A stretch of 64,000 bases of DNA from Euleptes europaea (lineage: Eukaryota; Chordata; Lepidosauria; Squamata; Sphaerodactylidae): assembly GCF_029931775.1 (NCBI RefSeq), contig NC_079318.1, positions 57,576,659-57,640,658 on the forward strand, in the 5' to 3' direction. The notes under the pieces are model-generated. The model worked only from the letters and a program-made list of their open reading frames with translations, was not told the origin of the DNA and did no database searches. A program made the translations under genes and the position numbers. The first letter of the stretch is position 1; each line of letters begins with the position of its first letter. Shown piece by piece: positions 36,640 to 47,232 of this stretch.

Positions 36640-38140
36640 CTCTCTGGGGAGAAAGTTGCAGGGTTTTGTACCATGACTGAGAAACCCCTCTGGGTTGCCA
36701 CCTACGTAATATCAGATGGCAGAGACACCCAAACCAGAGCCTCAGAAGGTTTCTGTAGTGGTTGGGTAGGCTTGTAAGGGAATAGGTGGTCCTTTGGGTA
36801 TCCAGGTGCCAAGCCATATTGGGCTTTAAAAGTCAACAGCAGCACCTTAAATTGTGCCTGGAAACAAAAATTGATAGCCAGCATCGACGATATGACTGGA
36901 GTGAAATGGTCCCTATGATCTACTCCAGTCAATATCTTGGCTGTAGCATCCTGCACCAGTTAAAGTTTCTAAACCTTTTACAAGGGCAGCTTCAAACGGG
37001 ATGTTTTGCCAAAATCTAATCTAGATTTAACCAGGGCACACACCACAGTGGTCACTTTGGCTAACCAGATGAAGCTGGTAAAAGATACTCTTGGTCACAG
37101 CTGCCATAGGCTTACCTGGCAGTAGGCCTGGGTCCAAGAGCATCCCCAAGCTATGCATCTGTTCTTTCAAGGGGCGTGCAACTTCATCCAGAATAGATGA
37201 CACCTTAAGGTCCTGGCCAGACCTTCCATTCACCAGTAGCACTTCTATCTTATCAGGATTAAGCTTCAGTTAAGCCCATATCTGCTCCAAAACTGCCTCC
37301 AGGCACCAGTTTGGGGATTTTATATCCCTGGGGATTGGCTGGAAGTTGAAGACATCTCTCATCCACCATATTGGTAACAGCCCAGCCCAAATCTCTGAAT
37401 GACTTCACCCAGCAGGTTCATGTAGATGTTAATATAGGGAGCGAGATGGAGCCTTGCGGGACCCCAAAGGCCATGGGGCTGAGCAGCAATCCCCCAGCAC
37501 CACCTTCTAAAATCTATCCTCCAGGTAGGACCAGAACCACCACAAAATGGTGCCTTCCAATCCCAGCCTGGAAAAGTGTTCTGGAAGGATACCTTAAACA
37601 ATGGTATTAAAAGCTGCTGAGAGATCCAGGAGCATTAACAAAATTACACTCCCTCTGTCCATCTCCTGGTGCAAATCATCCACCGAGGCCATTTCAGTCC
37701 CATAACAAGTCCTGAAACCAGACTGGAAATGATCCAAACAATCCCTTCGTCCAGGAATGTTTGACGTTTAACCAGCCACCCACCCATTCAATCACCTTGT
37801 TAAAGAACAACGTTTGAGACTGGTTGATAGTTATTGAAGTGTGCTTGGTTTGGGAGTAGGCTTCTTTAGTAGTGGGCATGCCACAGTCTAAGCTGGGGTG
37901 ACTACCTTCTCTCTCAAGGAGGCATTAATTCTCCCTTGAACCCAGTCAGCTGCCCCGCCCCCCAGCACATTTCAGTAGCCACAAAGGGCAAGAATCATAC
38001 AAGTGGGTGGTAAGCCTCAAATCTTCAATTTCCACCTTCTGCATGGCATACATTGCTGCTTCCCCCTCCCCCTCTGAGTTGGTTAGATTGAGAAATAGTC
38101 TAGGTAGCGACCACTGAACTTCATGCCACATGGAGTGTTC
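36640..38140 (-). mobile_element. L2-type LINE segment inside the DIRS element (copy 1)
   Basis: On the minus strand the pieces read like an L2/CR1-group reverse transcriptase: DCLDHFQSGFRT near 37730, LLMLLDLSAAFNT near 37630, then LNPDKIEVLLVNGRSGQDL near 37250, and at the C-terminal end LVQDATAKILTGVDHRDH..PVISSML and FKVLLLTFKAQYGLAPGYP near 36800-36960. It is decayed, with stops and frame changes. The block continues to 38647 with non-LINE sequence that the second copy shares (48150-49643). Confidence 0.85.
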
Positions 38141-38651
38141 TCTCCCTGATCTTAGTGCAATATTCTAACCCCTACATTGTATCATACTGGCTGTCTTGTC
38201 AATTTAAAATATTGGAGTTTAGCGTCGTACAGACTGTAATGCATTTATAATTGTTCAAAGTAATTATTTTGAAATGTCTTCTCTATAGTTTTTTGACAGC
38301 ATCACTTAAATTACTTTGCATCCTATATTAAACAAGTACAGGCCCATGATACTCGCAGGGGGATACTTTACCCTTCTTTAGCTGCCGCCTTCTTCCCCAC
38401 CCCGGTTGTTGCCTGCTGCAGTTCCTATCTACCTCCCCACCACCACTGCAGGGCCCCTTGCAGCATCCTTCACCCCCCCCCTCCACAATTGCTACTCCCA
38501 GGGATGAGCCTGACACAGCTCCTAGTAGGCCCACGGAAACTTCTCTCAGCCCCCTGAGACTTCTCTCACCCCCCCATCTCTGCTGCTGGCAGTGAGCCTG
38601 GCGTGGTTCTTGGTGGGCCTGCTGAGGCTTCCTTCAAACCCCCGCCCCATT
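38141..38651. repeat. Non-LINE flank of the duplicated block
   Basis: AT-rich to 38330, then C-rich with CACCCCCC runs. It is nearly identical to 49133-49643. It ends abruptly at the DIRS junction, where CATTGGAAAAGCAC occurs twice in tandem (38648 and 38663). Confidence 0.7.
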
Positions 38652-41600
38652 GGAAAAGCACGCATTGGAAAAGCACAGATTTCTCATAAACAGAACCAAG
38701 AGTTTACTTGTTCCGACACAAAGGATTCTACACCTTGGAGTACTCATAGACTCCACGACCAATTCTGTACACCTTCCCTTGGACATGGCACGCAAGATTG
38801 CGGCAGTGGCCAAATCCACCGCAAGAACTTCACGGCATCGCCTTATGGCCCTGTTGAGTCTCCTGGGACTTATGACTTCTTGTCTGGGACTGATCCCTTG
38901 GACCCGATTCCATTCCCAACCTCTTCAGGCAGCATTACGGCCCTTTCAATTATTCATCACTCACAAAGCAGACAAAACCATTATCCTCGACCAGACAACC
39001 AGGAAAAGCCTATCCTGGTGGACCAACAGGGTCAATCTGACGGCCAGGCAGCCCTACATCCACGATCAACTGATACAGGTATTTTCAGACGCCAGTCTTG
39101 AGAGATGGGGGGCCACGGCAGCAGGCCTCTATGCCCAGGGAGTATGGAATCAGTCTGAGGCCTCACTCAATTTACTCAAGCTCAAGGCAGTGTGCCTAGC
39201 ACTACTCAAATTCCACAAACTTCTGCTGAACAAACATATACTCATATGCACGGACAATGTGGCAACCAAGGCCCACATAAACAGGGTGGGTCACGCTCCT
39301 CGTGCCTACACCAGGAGGCGTCGGCCATTTTGACATGGGCAGAGAAACATCTTCTTGTCTCTGAGGGCGGAACATGTCCGGGGCATACTGAATACTTAGG
39401 CCTATTGGCTCAGTCGCCAAGCCATTCAGGAAGGGGAATGGATGTTAAATCCACAAATATTCCAAGACATCTCCAGACAATTTGGAGCTCCCGTCGTAGA
39501 CCTGTTTGCCTCACCTCAGAATCGACAGGTAGAGAGGTTCTTCACACGATTCTACAACCCGAAAGTTGAACAGGTGGATGCCCTTCTAAGCCGCTGGCCC
39601 CCAGGCCTAGTGTACGCCTTTCCTCCACTTCCGATACTTCAGAAGGTCATCAGGAAGATCAGATCTGAGAGGGCAGAAATAATTCTGATCGCACCCAATT
39701 GGCCCCGACAGCCATGGTTTCCGGCCCTGATGGAGTTGTCCATACAAACACCCTGGCATCTACCAATAACATGGGACCTTCTTCAGCAGGGCCCACTGAC
39801 TCATCCGGACCCAGGATAGTTTCAATTGACCCCTTGGAGGTTGAGAGGTCTAGGCTTATAGATCTTGGTCTATCAGAGGATGTAGTTGGAACTATTCTGA
39901 ATGCCAGACGGCCTTCCACAAATAGGATTTATAAATACACATGGAAAACCTTTTCTCGGTGGTGCCTTCGTAAGACGGTCAACCCTACCTCGCCTAACGT
40001 ACCTCAACTGCTGGAATTCCTCCAGGACGGTGTGCAGCAGGGTCTCAGGGCGGCCTCCTTGAGGAAAGAAATCTCGGCTATCGCCTCCGTGTGCCCAGAG
40101 ATGAACGGTTTCTCTTTCATCTCACCCACAGATTAAAGCCTTCATCAAGGGAGTGGTCCAATCTACCCCTCCGGTGATTCATCACTTCCCAACCTGGAGG
40201 CTGAACACTGTACTTTCCGCATTCACCAAAAGACCTTTCGAACCATTAAGAGAGGCCCCCTTGTGATTCGTGAGGATAAAAACGCTATTTCTAGTCGCTA
40301 TTACCTCGGCCAGGAGGGTTTCGGAACTGGGGGCACTCTCCATCCGCAAAGACTTATGCGTGTTCCATAAGGAGAAAGTGGTACTACGTGTAGATCCCTC
40401 CTTCGTTTCCAAGGTGGGTTCGTCCTTTCATCAGGCACAGGAGCTGCATCTGCCATCTTTTTGCCCCAGTTCCTCCTCCCCAAAGGAGCGGACTTGGCAT
40501 TCCTTGGACTTAAGAAGAGCCATACTCATATATATTTCAAGGACGGCTAGCATTAGAAAAACTGAATTCATGTTCATTTCTATTTCTGCCCCTAATAAGG
40601 GTTCACACATGTCCCATCAGGCCATAAACTCCACCATAAGACTATGCATCAGAAAAGCATACTTAGCTAGTGGCCTTCAAGTCCCGTCAGGCATCACAGC
40701 ACATTCTCTGCGGAGCGCGGCTACCTCGGCTGCTTTCTTTCAGCAAGCTTCGACGGAGGAAATTTGCAGGGCATCCACCTGGTCCAACGTGTCTACCTTC
40801 ATCAGACATTATCGGATCAACACTATGGCATCTGCTGAGGTAGCCTTCGGAAGACGCATTCTGCAACAAGTGGTGGAAGATGATGAGGACTGAACTTCCC
40901 ACCCATTGCGTCATTGCTCTTGGACATCCCAAGATTCAAGATGCCCTTCCTTCAGTGCGGGAAAGGTACATTGTTTACTCACCGAGAAGGTCCTTTCCGC
41001 TCTGAAGTAGAAGGGCATCTTGCCCACCCGGAGAAGGTACATCATCTTCCAAGGGTGGAATTACACACAGCTACATGGCCTGTGCTAGCCGAATGGCCTC
41101 AGTTCACTATCAGAATTATTAGTTTAATAGTTATAAAGTTATAGTTAATGTTTTAAGGTACTCATTGTTGTGAGTCTGTTCCCTGTCTCTCATGCTTACT
41201 GTAAAATAACTGGAAGTGAAGGCGTTCCTCGCCCGGGAGACAGGAAGTTGCTTAGTTAGTCCTGCCTCCCCCTAGCAATGGAGCGAGAAACACCCAAGAT
41301 TCAAGATGCCTTCTACTTCAGAGCGGAAAGGACCTTCTCGGTGAGTAAACAATGTACCTTTTCTGAGTTACCAGAATTCTGGAAGAAGCTTCAGTCCCAT
41401 GAGACTAATGATTACTGTAATTGATGTGAGGAGCTGCTAATGGTTAATTATATTTGTATTTTCTAATTGGGAAGCTGTTTAACACAGAATTGTTACTCTA
41501 TGCAGCTTAGAGCATTTCAGACTTCCAGTGCGAGAACTAATTCATGGATCAGTTTTCTTGATGAAAGCAAGTGCTAGTCTTTTCAGTACTCATTATGTAT

Positions 41601-42605
41601 GAACTTGGCTGGTTTGAGGCACAACTTTTGTATTTTTTTATTCACAATATAGTCACATTTTCACACAGTATAAGTCAGAATAAGCCTATTCAAAATGAAG
41701 TCAGGTGATAAAGAGTCCAACATAGCAGTAAGACTGCTGATAGAGGTTAACATTTAATTCTGTGTTATGGCTGAATTTGAGGTATTACAAGCAGAACATC
41801 CCATTCCTGAACTGCTCTTGGGATCAGAGGACTCCCAGGAACAACATGGTGGGGCAGTGTGAAATGGGTGGGTCATGGGTAAAATCACTCCCCCCCCCCT
41901 TGCAGGTAGAAGAATTCTTCAGTACAAAAAAAGAGCTTTGGATCCAACCCCATATTTAAGAAGGCTTAAAGTAATTCAGTATAGGATTTTCTTGGCCTTG
42001 GATGTTTGAGTTTAGGATGTCTGCTGAAGAATTTATAAAACCAAAAATATGATACAGTAACCCCTGTAGTGTGCCTCAGGATAAATCTGTCCTTGGGTGA
42101 GTGTAGTTTAAAATTCATTCTGAAAGTAGTTGATTGTGCCTCCATGAATGAGTTGGCAGTAGGCTTTCCATGAGCTATTTCATCTGGATAAACAAAGATT
42201 GATGGATAAACTTTTAATCTAGACTGTCCTTTTCCTGAAAGATAAATAGCAAGGAATTTTAGTTAAGCTGTTCACAGATTTATTTGTTGGTTTCAAAACA
42301 TCATTGGAGTGTTTTAAGATGATATCCAGCAGTCTGCTGTGAACTTGAGTGAACGCCATGTGCATCAAAGGGCATAGTATGACAGTGTGGTTCTTTATGT
42401 TGATATTGCCTTCCTTGTCACAAACTGGAAACTAAGACATTCAAGTAAATAACTTCAATAAATGAAACTTTGCCAGCAATACCTTGAGATTGGTTGAATG
42501 CTTAATTCTGGGGCACCGAACTTTTTTGTAGCCTGTCTAATGTGTTAAATACTTTAAAATATCCTAGTGTCTCTACTGATTCTGGGGTCTTGAATCTTAA
42601 ATAAG

Positions 42606-42905
42606 GACCCTGACGTAGCTGCTGAAGGTGGAACACAGGGAAAGTTGGTGGAAGCTCTCAGACAAGTGAGAATTACTCATAGGGGGAACTACCGCCACCT
42701 TCTGGAGGACGTGCTGATTAGTTACAGGCTAGCTAAAATACAGGGAGAAGAATGCACTGGTGATGAATCGGCTACAGCATCAACTTCAGATAATGGTGAT
42801 GGATCCGGTAACTCCCAAGCAGGATGTGAGCGCCAGCGTCCTGAAATGCAGAATGCTAATGAAGATTCAGAGATGAATGATGAACAGTGTGATGAAAAGA
42901 TGTGA
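42606..42905 (+). CDS. PPM1B: PPM1B exon 6: C-terminal tail of the long isoform
   Basis: Encodes 99 residues and a TGA stop at 42903: DPDVAAEGGTQGKLVEALRQ, then VRITHRGNYRHLLEDVLISY, RLAKIQGEE, and an acidic Ser/Thr/Asn-rich end. The human tail has QGKLVEALRQMRINHRGNYR at the same spacing after exon 5. The total is 477 aa against 479 in human. The last 45 or so residues have diverged freely, as expected of a disordered tail. The acceptor (AATAAG) has few pyrimidines upstream, which fits use as an alternative exon. The 3' UTR follows. Confidence 0.95.
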   Translation, partial: DPDVAAEGGTQGKLVEALRQVRITHRGNYRHLLEDVLISYRLAKIQGEECTGDESATASTSDNGDGSGNSQAGCERQRPEMQNANEDSEMNDEQCDEKM

Positions 42906-43580
42906 TACCTTCACTTTCCATGCAGTTGACTGGTCCTTACATTAATCCATCACAGTATTTTGTTACCCATCCTAGAAATCTAGTTTGACCCTTAATTTTA
43001 TATGTAAACCTACATAATAAAAGGCATGCTGGCGGGGGTGGAGCCAAGGGAGAATCTTAGACATGAATCGTAGTTTATAGAGTGATTTGTCACTGCAAGT
43101 CCTCTGTGCAGGAGGAAATAGAGCACCTGTGCTTGTAGAAATAGGTCAAGAGTTGTGTGGATTTACATTTCATGGTACTGGGCTGCAACTGTTTCTCATA
43201 ATAAGAATTTTCATACTGTAAATGCATTTTGGTAGAAGGTAACTTTTAGATTTTAGTTACAGTTTGTTGATGCCTAAAATTGCCATTCAGAATTTTTTGT
43301 TTGCATATCCCACATTCTTTGACTACCTTGGTGATGTAGCTATTGCATGTTTGTATTTGACCTTAGTCATTCTACTTTTCAAGCATGTTGCTTTAGTAAT
43401 TAAAATAAATGGTGTAATATCAGGCTGTGATTTGGACTATATAATCTGTATGCAATTTTCTAACACTGTATTTAGGCTGAATTTATAGCACTATGTATGC
43501 AATGGATAAATGTACTTATAATTAGTGTTTAGTTACAGTTAATGTTTCAGATCGAATAAAGAATGTGTGGAATAATTTGA
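42906..43580 (+). other. PPM1B: 3' UTR of the long PPM1B isoform
   Basis: Two AATAAA signals lie at 43016-43021 and 43555-43560; the second is followed by a GTGTGG-rich stretch. Which signal is used cannot be read from sequence alone. Confidence 0.6.
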
Positions 43581-43693
43581 ATGTATATTGACTTTATTTA
43601 AGCAATTTTGCTAATAGAAACTACCCTCAAACAGAGCAACTATTGATTGATGGAATATGTAGGCATAATTTACTCAGTTTCATAACTTAAATG

Positions 43694-43755
43694 AGCCTGG
43701 CTTTGGCCGGGGAGGGCGGGGTAGAAATGTAATAAAATAAATAAATAAATTTATT
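43694..43755 (+). repeat. Retroposon 3' tail with (AATAAA)n
   Basis: CCTGGCTTTGGCCGGGG, then a GGGTAGAAATGTAATAAAA tail with AAAT repeats. It has the same end as the fragment at 6425-6500. Confidence 0.5.
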
Positions 43756-44348
43756 AATATTAATGAAATTTTAATTCCATTAACTGATCATTTTACTTTG
43801 GAAGTGATCAGCACCAATGAAGTTAACGTTGCTATTTAATTTTTGGGTCTCCTTTAGCAAATGCTATTGCACCTGTAGTTCAGTATGTTTACAGAGAGAT
43901 GAGTTAATAGCTGCAAAAATGTAGTTAGCATTTGTTACATTTGTTATATTAAGCCCATCTCTACCTCTTGGGATGCAATCAGTGTTGCACTCGCAAAATG
44001 CTCACTTAAATGTACTTTTGTATGAACCAGTTTCAGTCTGGTACTCTTAAAAGGTTTTAACTGGCTAAAAGATAGTCAGACTTACTCGGTAAGTCTTTTG
44101 GGTTTGTTTTTTTTAATTCATGACCAGTACCTTATTTTATTGCCCAGCTATATTTTGCTTGGGGGTGGTGGGAGGAGAGAGACCAGATGATGAAACCTGT
44201 GAGAGTCTGGCCTGAATGTGTGAACAAGAAGTGGCCGTTTTTATGTTCTTCTGTATAATATAACCTTATGTTGGGATTCAGGTCAACATGGATTTTATGT
44301 TTTTGAGGTCAGTTGAGTATTAACAATTTCCCTCTTCTTTCCCTGTAG

Positions 44349-44378
44349 GGTGCTGGCGATCTAGAAGATCCATGGTAG
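44349..44378 (+). CDS. PPM1B: PPM1B alternative terminal exon (short isoform)
   Basis: Encodes GAGDLEDPW and a TAG stop, read in frame directly after exon 5. This gives 387 aa, the length of human PPM1B isoform 2, which as I recall ends in the same nine residues. The acceptor TTCCCTCTTCTTTCCCTGTAG is strong. The exon begins 1.4 kb after the stop of the long form, so the choice is between stopping at exon 6 and skipping it to reach this exon. Confidence 0.93.
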   Translation, partial: GAGDLEDPW

Positions 44379-46200
44379 CCTTACAGATCTACTAAAATGC
44401 TTTTGAATATGAAAAATGGGGGAAAAACTTTTAATCAGTTTTCTTCAATACAAGGGAAAAATTCTGGTGGATTTCCAACACTTTTGTGAAATGGGCAGAG
44501 AAATTATTAGGATTTTCCATCATTTGTTCACATTTGTGTTTTCTGATATTGCCACTCTTAGCATTGCCTGTACTACAGTATTTTTTACCAGCCTTGGGCG
44601 TATTGGTTACATCTTTATGAAGCCTGAGCCCTTAAAAACCAAGGAAGGAATAATGCTGGGAGCACATCACTAAATGTACATAATGTACCATGGGATTGTA
44701 GTTATACTCTGAAGACACACTATGATTTAACAAAACTTAACAATATGAACACGACAGAGTGCAGATAATTGTAATGAGACAGTTACTTCACGTTACCACG
44801 ATGGAAGGCTTTTGAAGCTCGGGGCTTGGAAGTCATTTCAGTTGGGCAATATGCTATAGGATGTGTATTTTTTTAAGTTTTCCAGTTTTACCTGTATTAC
44901 CAGACTGTTAGGTTTTTCCCTACAGTGTCCAAAAAGTGATATGTTGCCTACTGCTTGCTTACGAAAAATTGTATTTGGCAATAATATAAGGAGATTTTAG
45001 GCATCTAAAACCAATAAGAATTTTACGCATGTGTATAACACATCCTTAAACTCTTGCTAGAAGAAATCTTTTTAAACCAAACAACTTAATTTATGGTTAG
45101 TTGTAATTTGCTTTGACATCTCACTCATTGCTGCAAGTTTTTTTTAATGCTGAATATTTGCCTTTATTATAATGTAAATTGTGATTTTGTTCTAAATGTG
45201 GTTTTCTATAGTTTTTTCCTTTGATTTCTATCAGCTTAAGAGAAGAGAGGTCTTATGTAATATGGGTATAATTTTTAATTGCATTATTTACAAAGTTCAA
45301 ATTATCACTTTGAGATTACTATAAATACAACTAAAATTATCTATTTTAAATCTAAGAAAATATTAGAGATATTTTCATGGGTTCAGTGACCTTTCATTTT
45401 ATAAGCAATGGGCATGGTACAGAGTGGCCGTCATGTAAGGTACTTGAAAATTCTTAGTTTAATTCTATTTTTGCAATAACCTAATTTTTTTCTTAATTCT
45501 TTTGAGTTGTGCATGTATTGAGTCCAGTTAATGCTGAAAGTGGAGAAGAGTAAAGTATTTATCTAAAAAATAAATAAATAAAAGCTATTGGGGAGGGGAA
45601 ACAATGAATGTATCCATCTGTACATGATTTACATGCTGTGGATGCCTTGTAAAACATTTTCCTATTTGTTTAAACTGTGTTTCAACCAGGATGTAATTGC
45701 CCTTGTGTGTAGTTTAAGCTAACGACAGTCATCAACTGGTTTTGTGTGAAATGAAATTCATGGTATTTTTCTGTAACTTCCCCACACACACACACACACT
45801 TGAGTGTAAGTCCATGTACACTCTTTATAACCTGGTGCCTACAGGCAGTTTTCCCAATCATTTGGTTCATTGTGTATCTGATTTTGGGGTGGGGGAGGGT
45901 GGGGGGAGGGGGTCTGGAGAGGATTATTGCCACAATATATTTTATTTATTCATTAGATTTTAGCCTTGTAAGTTAAAGTGTTCTAAATGATGATGTTAAC
46001 AGGTATTTGTCCCTACTGGGTTTTTTTGGGTTGTTAAAGCTAGGGAACGAAGAATGCAAAATGGTTTATTGTTCAGACTGTCTGCTCTGGTCCAATCCTG
46101 TACTGATAGTACCTTCCCAGTATGATATTGTGATGTTTCATACAATACAGTGAACATAACCAACTTGTTATCTTCAATAAAGGATTGCTAAAACAGTGAA
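44379..46200 (+). other. PPM1B: 3' UTR of the short PPM1B isoform
   Basis: A long AT-rich stretch with a canonical AATAAA at 46176-46181 in a TTCAATAAAGG context, so cleavage is expected near 46195-46205. An ATAAATAAATAAA run at about 45569 and a (CA)n run near 45784 lie within it. The 85-codon frame at 44416-44673 has no recognisable product and is taken as chance. Confidence 0.7.
45784..45800. repeat. (CA)n microsatellite
   Basis: A run of CACACA dinucleotides follows CTTCCC, within the short-isoform 3' UTR. Confidence 0.9.
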
Positions 46201-46631
46201 AGGTGCCATTTTGTGGGAAAGGATTTAGTGAAAAAGCAATTGCTTAATGTAAATATGTTCTTTTATGTATATTCAGAATGGGATTTTTAACCTAAAGAGT
46301 GTGGCCCTTTGCTGTTCAGAAACCAAACATTAATTATATATTTCAGTAGCTCATAGATGGCTATAAATCACAAACTTATACTGCTGTGCTGAATATTTTT
46401 GCAAAGATTCCTTGATAGTCTTCAAAATATTGGCTTTGATCCCACCTAGAATTTCCACAGGTGCAAGAGAGGGAATGGGTTTTGCCAATTCCCCCCCCCC
46501 TCCCCGTAGCAGCCCCAAATGCCCCCTGAAATGCTATTCCTGGGGTATGGGGGCCAGTCCAGGAATAGGTTGGCCAGAGTTGGTGGAAATTGCCCCACAC
46601 CTACAGAAATTCTGGTGGGATCCAAGAACTT

Positions 46632-46800
46632 AAGAAGAACCCTAAGTGATCAGACCAGTAGTCCATCTAGTCCAGCATCCTGTATCACACAGTGGCCAAT
46701 CAGTTACTCTGGAGGGCCAGTAGCAGGGTATGGGGGCCCAAGGCCTTTTCCTGATATTAGCTCCTGGCGCTAGTGTTCAGGACCAGAGTGTAAGACCAAT
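46632..46800 (+). repeat. LINE/retroposon-derived fragment (CCATCTAGTCCAGCATCCTG type)
   Basis: Reads AAGAAGAACCCTAAGTGATC, then AGACCAGTAGTCCATC, CAGCATCCTGTATCACACAG and TGGCCAATCAG. It is the complement-type end of the same LINE-derived repeat as 12270-12832 (the CCACTGTGTG..AGATGGAC phrase on the other strand). Truncated. Confidence 0.55.
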
Positions 46801-47232
46801 TTTATATTCAGATAGCTACTGTAGGAATGAAGATTTGTGAAGGTAAATAAATGGGGAAAGATGCTGGATTATTTCCATGGTTGAAAGATGCCTACTTTGA
46901 TATGTATAATTGGCAAAAGTATGCACTTTCATCAACTTCCATTGTGGTTTAGAATGGAAGTGCCTATGCAATCATGGTGGATTTGTTGTACTGGATGCCA
47001 AAAGTACCCTGGTTTTGCGGTTGATGGTGAGAATCTACAAAAATTGGTGTCATTTCTGCTCTCATCAGGGCCACCAAAAGGCTAACACAATAAAAATATA
47101 CATTATAAAATATATTTTAAAAGCCATTAAAACCAAAGCTAATTAAAGCAGATGAGTAAGGAGGGATTGCTGAGGGAATGCTGTACAAAACAAGTCTTTA
47201 CCTACTTGGCAGAAAACAATAACAAACAGGCA

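Larger units (their letters stand above)
34150..41332 (+). mobile_element. DIRS-type retrotransposon, composite and broken (fossil)
   Basis: Inverted terminal repeats lie at about 34150-34269 and 41211-41332. Parts in order: gag-like region (34408-35506), reverse transcriptase (35617-36627, YLDD active site), a foreign 2-kb LINE-bearing block (36628-38647), then RT tail, RNase H and linker (38648-39830), and tyrosine recombinase (39700-40893, with an ARRVSEL Arg block, HSLRSAAT and a late RHY). At 40926-41030 a segment is complementary to the outer ends of both terminal repeats, the internal complementary region typical of DIRS. The RT end 36284-36627 occurs again at 38663-39024 with about 6% difference, so two DIRS segments meet here. 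It is broken, with several interruptions in addition to the insert, but much younger than the copy in intron 3. It lies in the sense direction of PPM1B. Confidence 0.85.
28509..42605 (+). other. PPM1B: PPM1B intron 5 (14.1 kb), rich in mobile DNA
   Basis: Donor GTAAGT. The acceptor AATAAG at 42600-42605 is preceded by a poor pyrimidine tract. From 31036 to 41332 the intron is almost wholly mobile elements (TIR element, foldback, DIRS with LINE block), listed separately. In 28509-30860 I see only AT-rich sequence; 29930-30260 has AAACTACAGTTTAAC / AAGCCATAGTTTGC motifs of an unidentified MITE. In 33270-33740 and 41345-42600 nothing is recognised. Confidence 0.9.

Noticed and set aside
42645-42905. 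Translation of PPM1B exon 6 as a separate small gene starting at 42645
   Set aside because: The first codon there is TTG, which is Leu of GKLVEAL in the spliced PPM1B frame. The exon begins at 42606.
44416-44673. 85-codon frame downstream of the short PPM1B stop
   Set aside because: It lies in the 3' UTR, has hydrophobic chance composition and no recognisable homologue.
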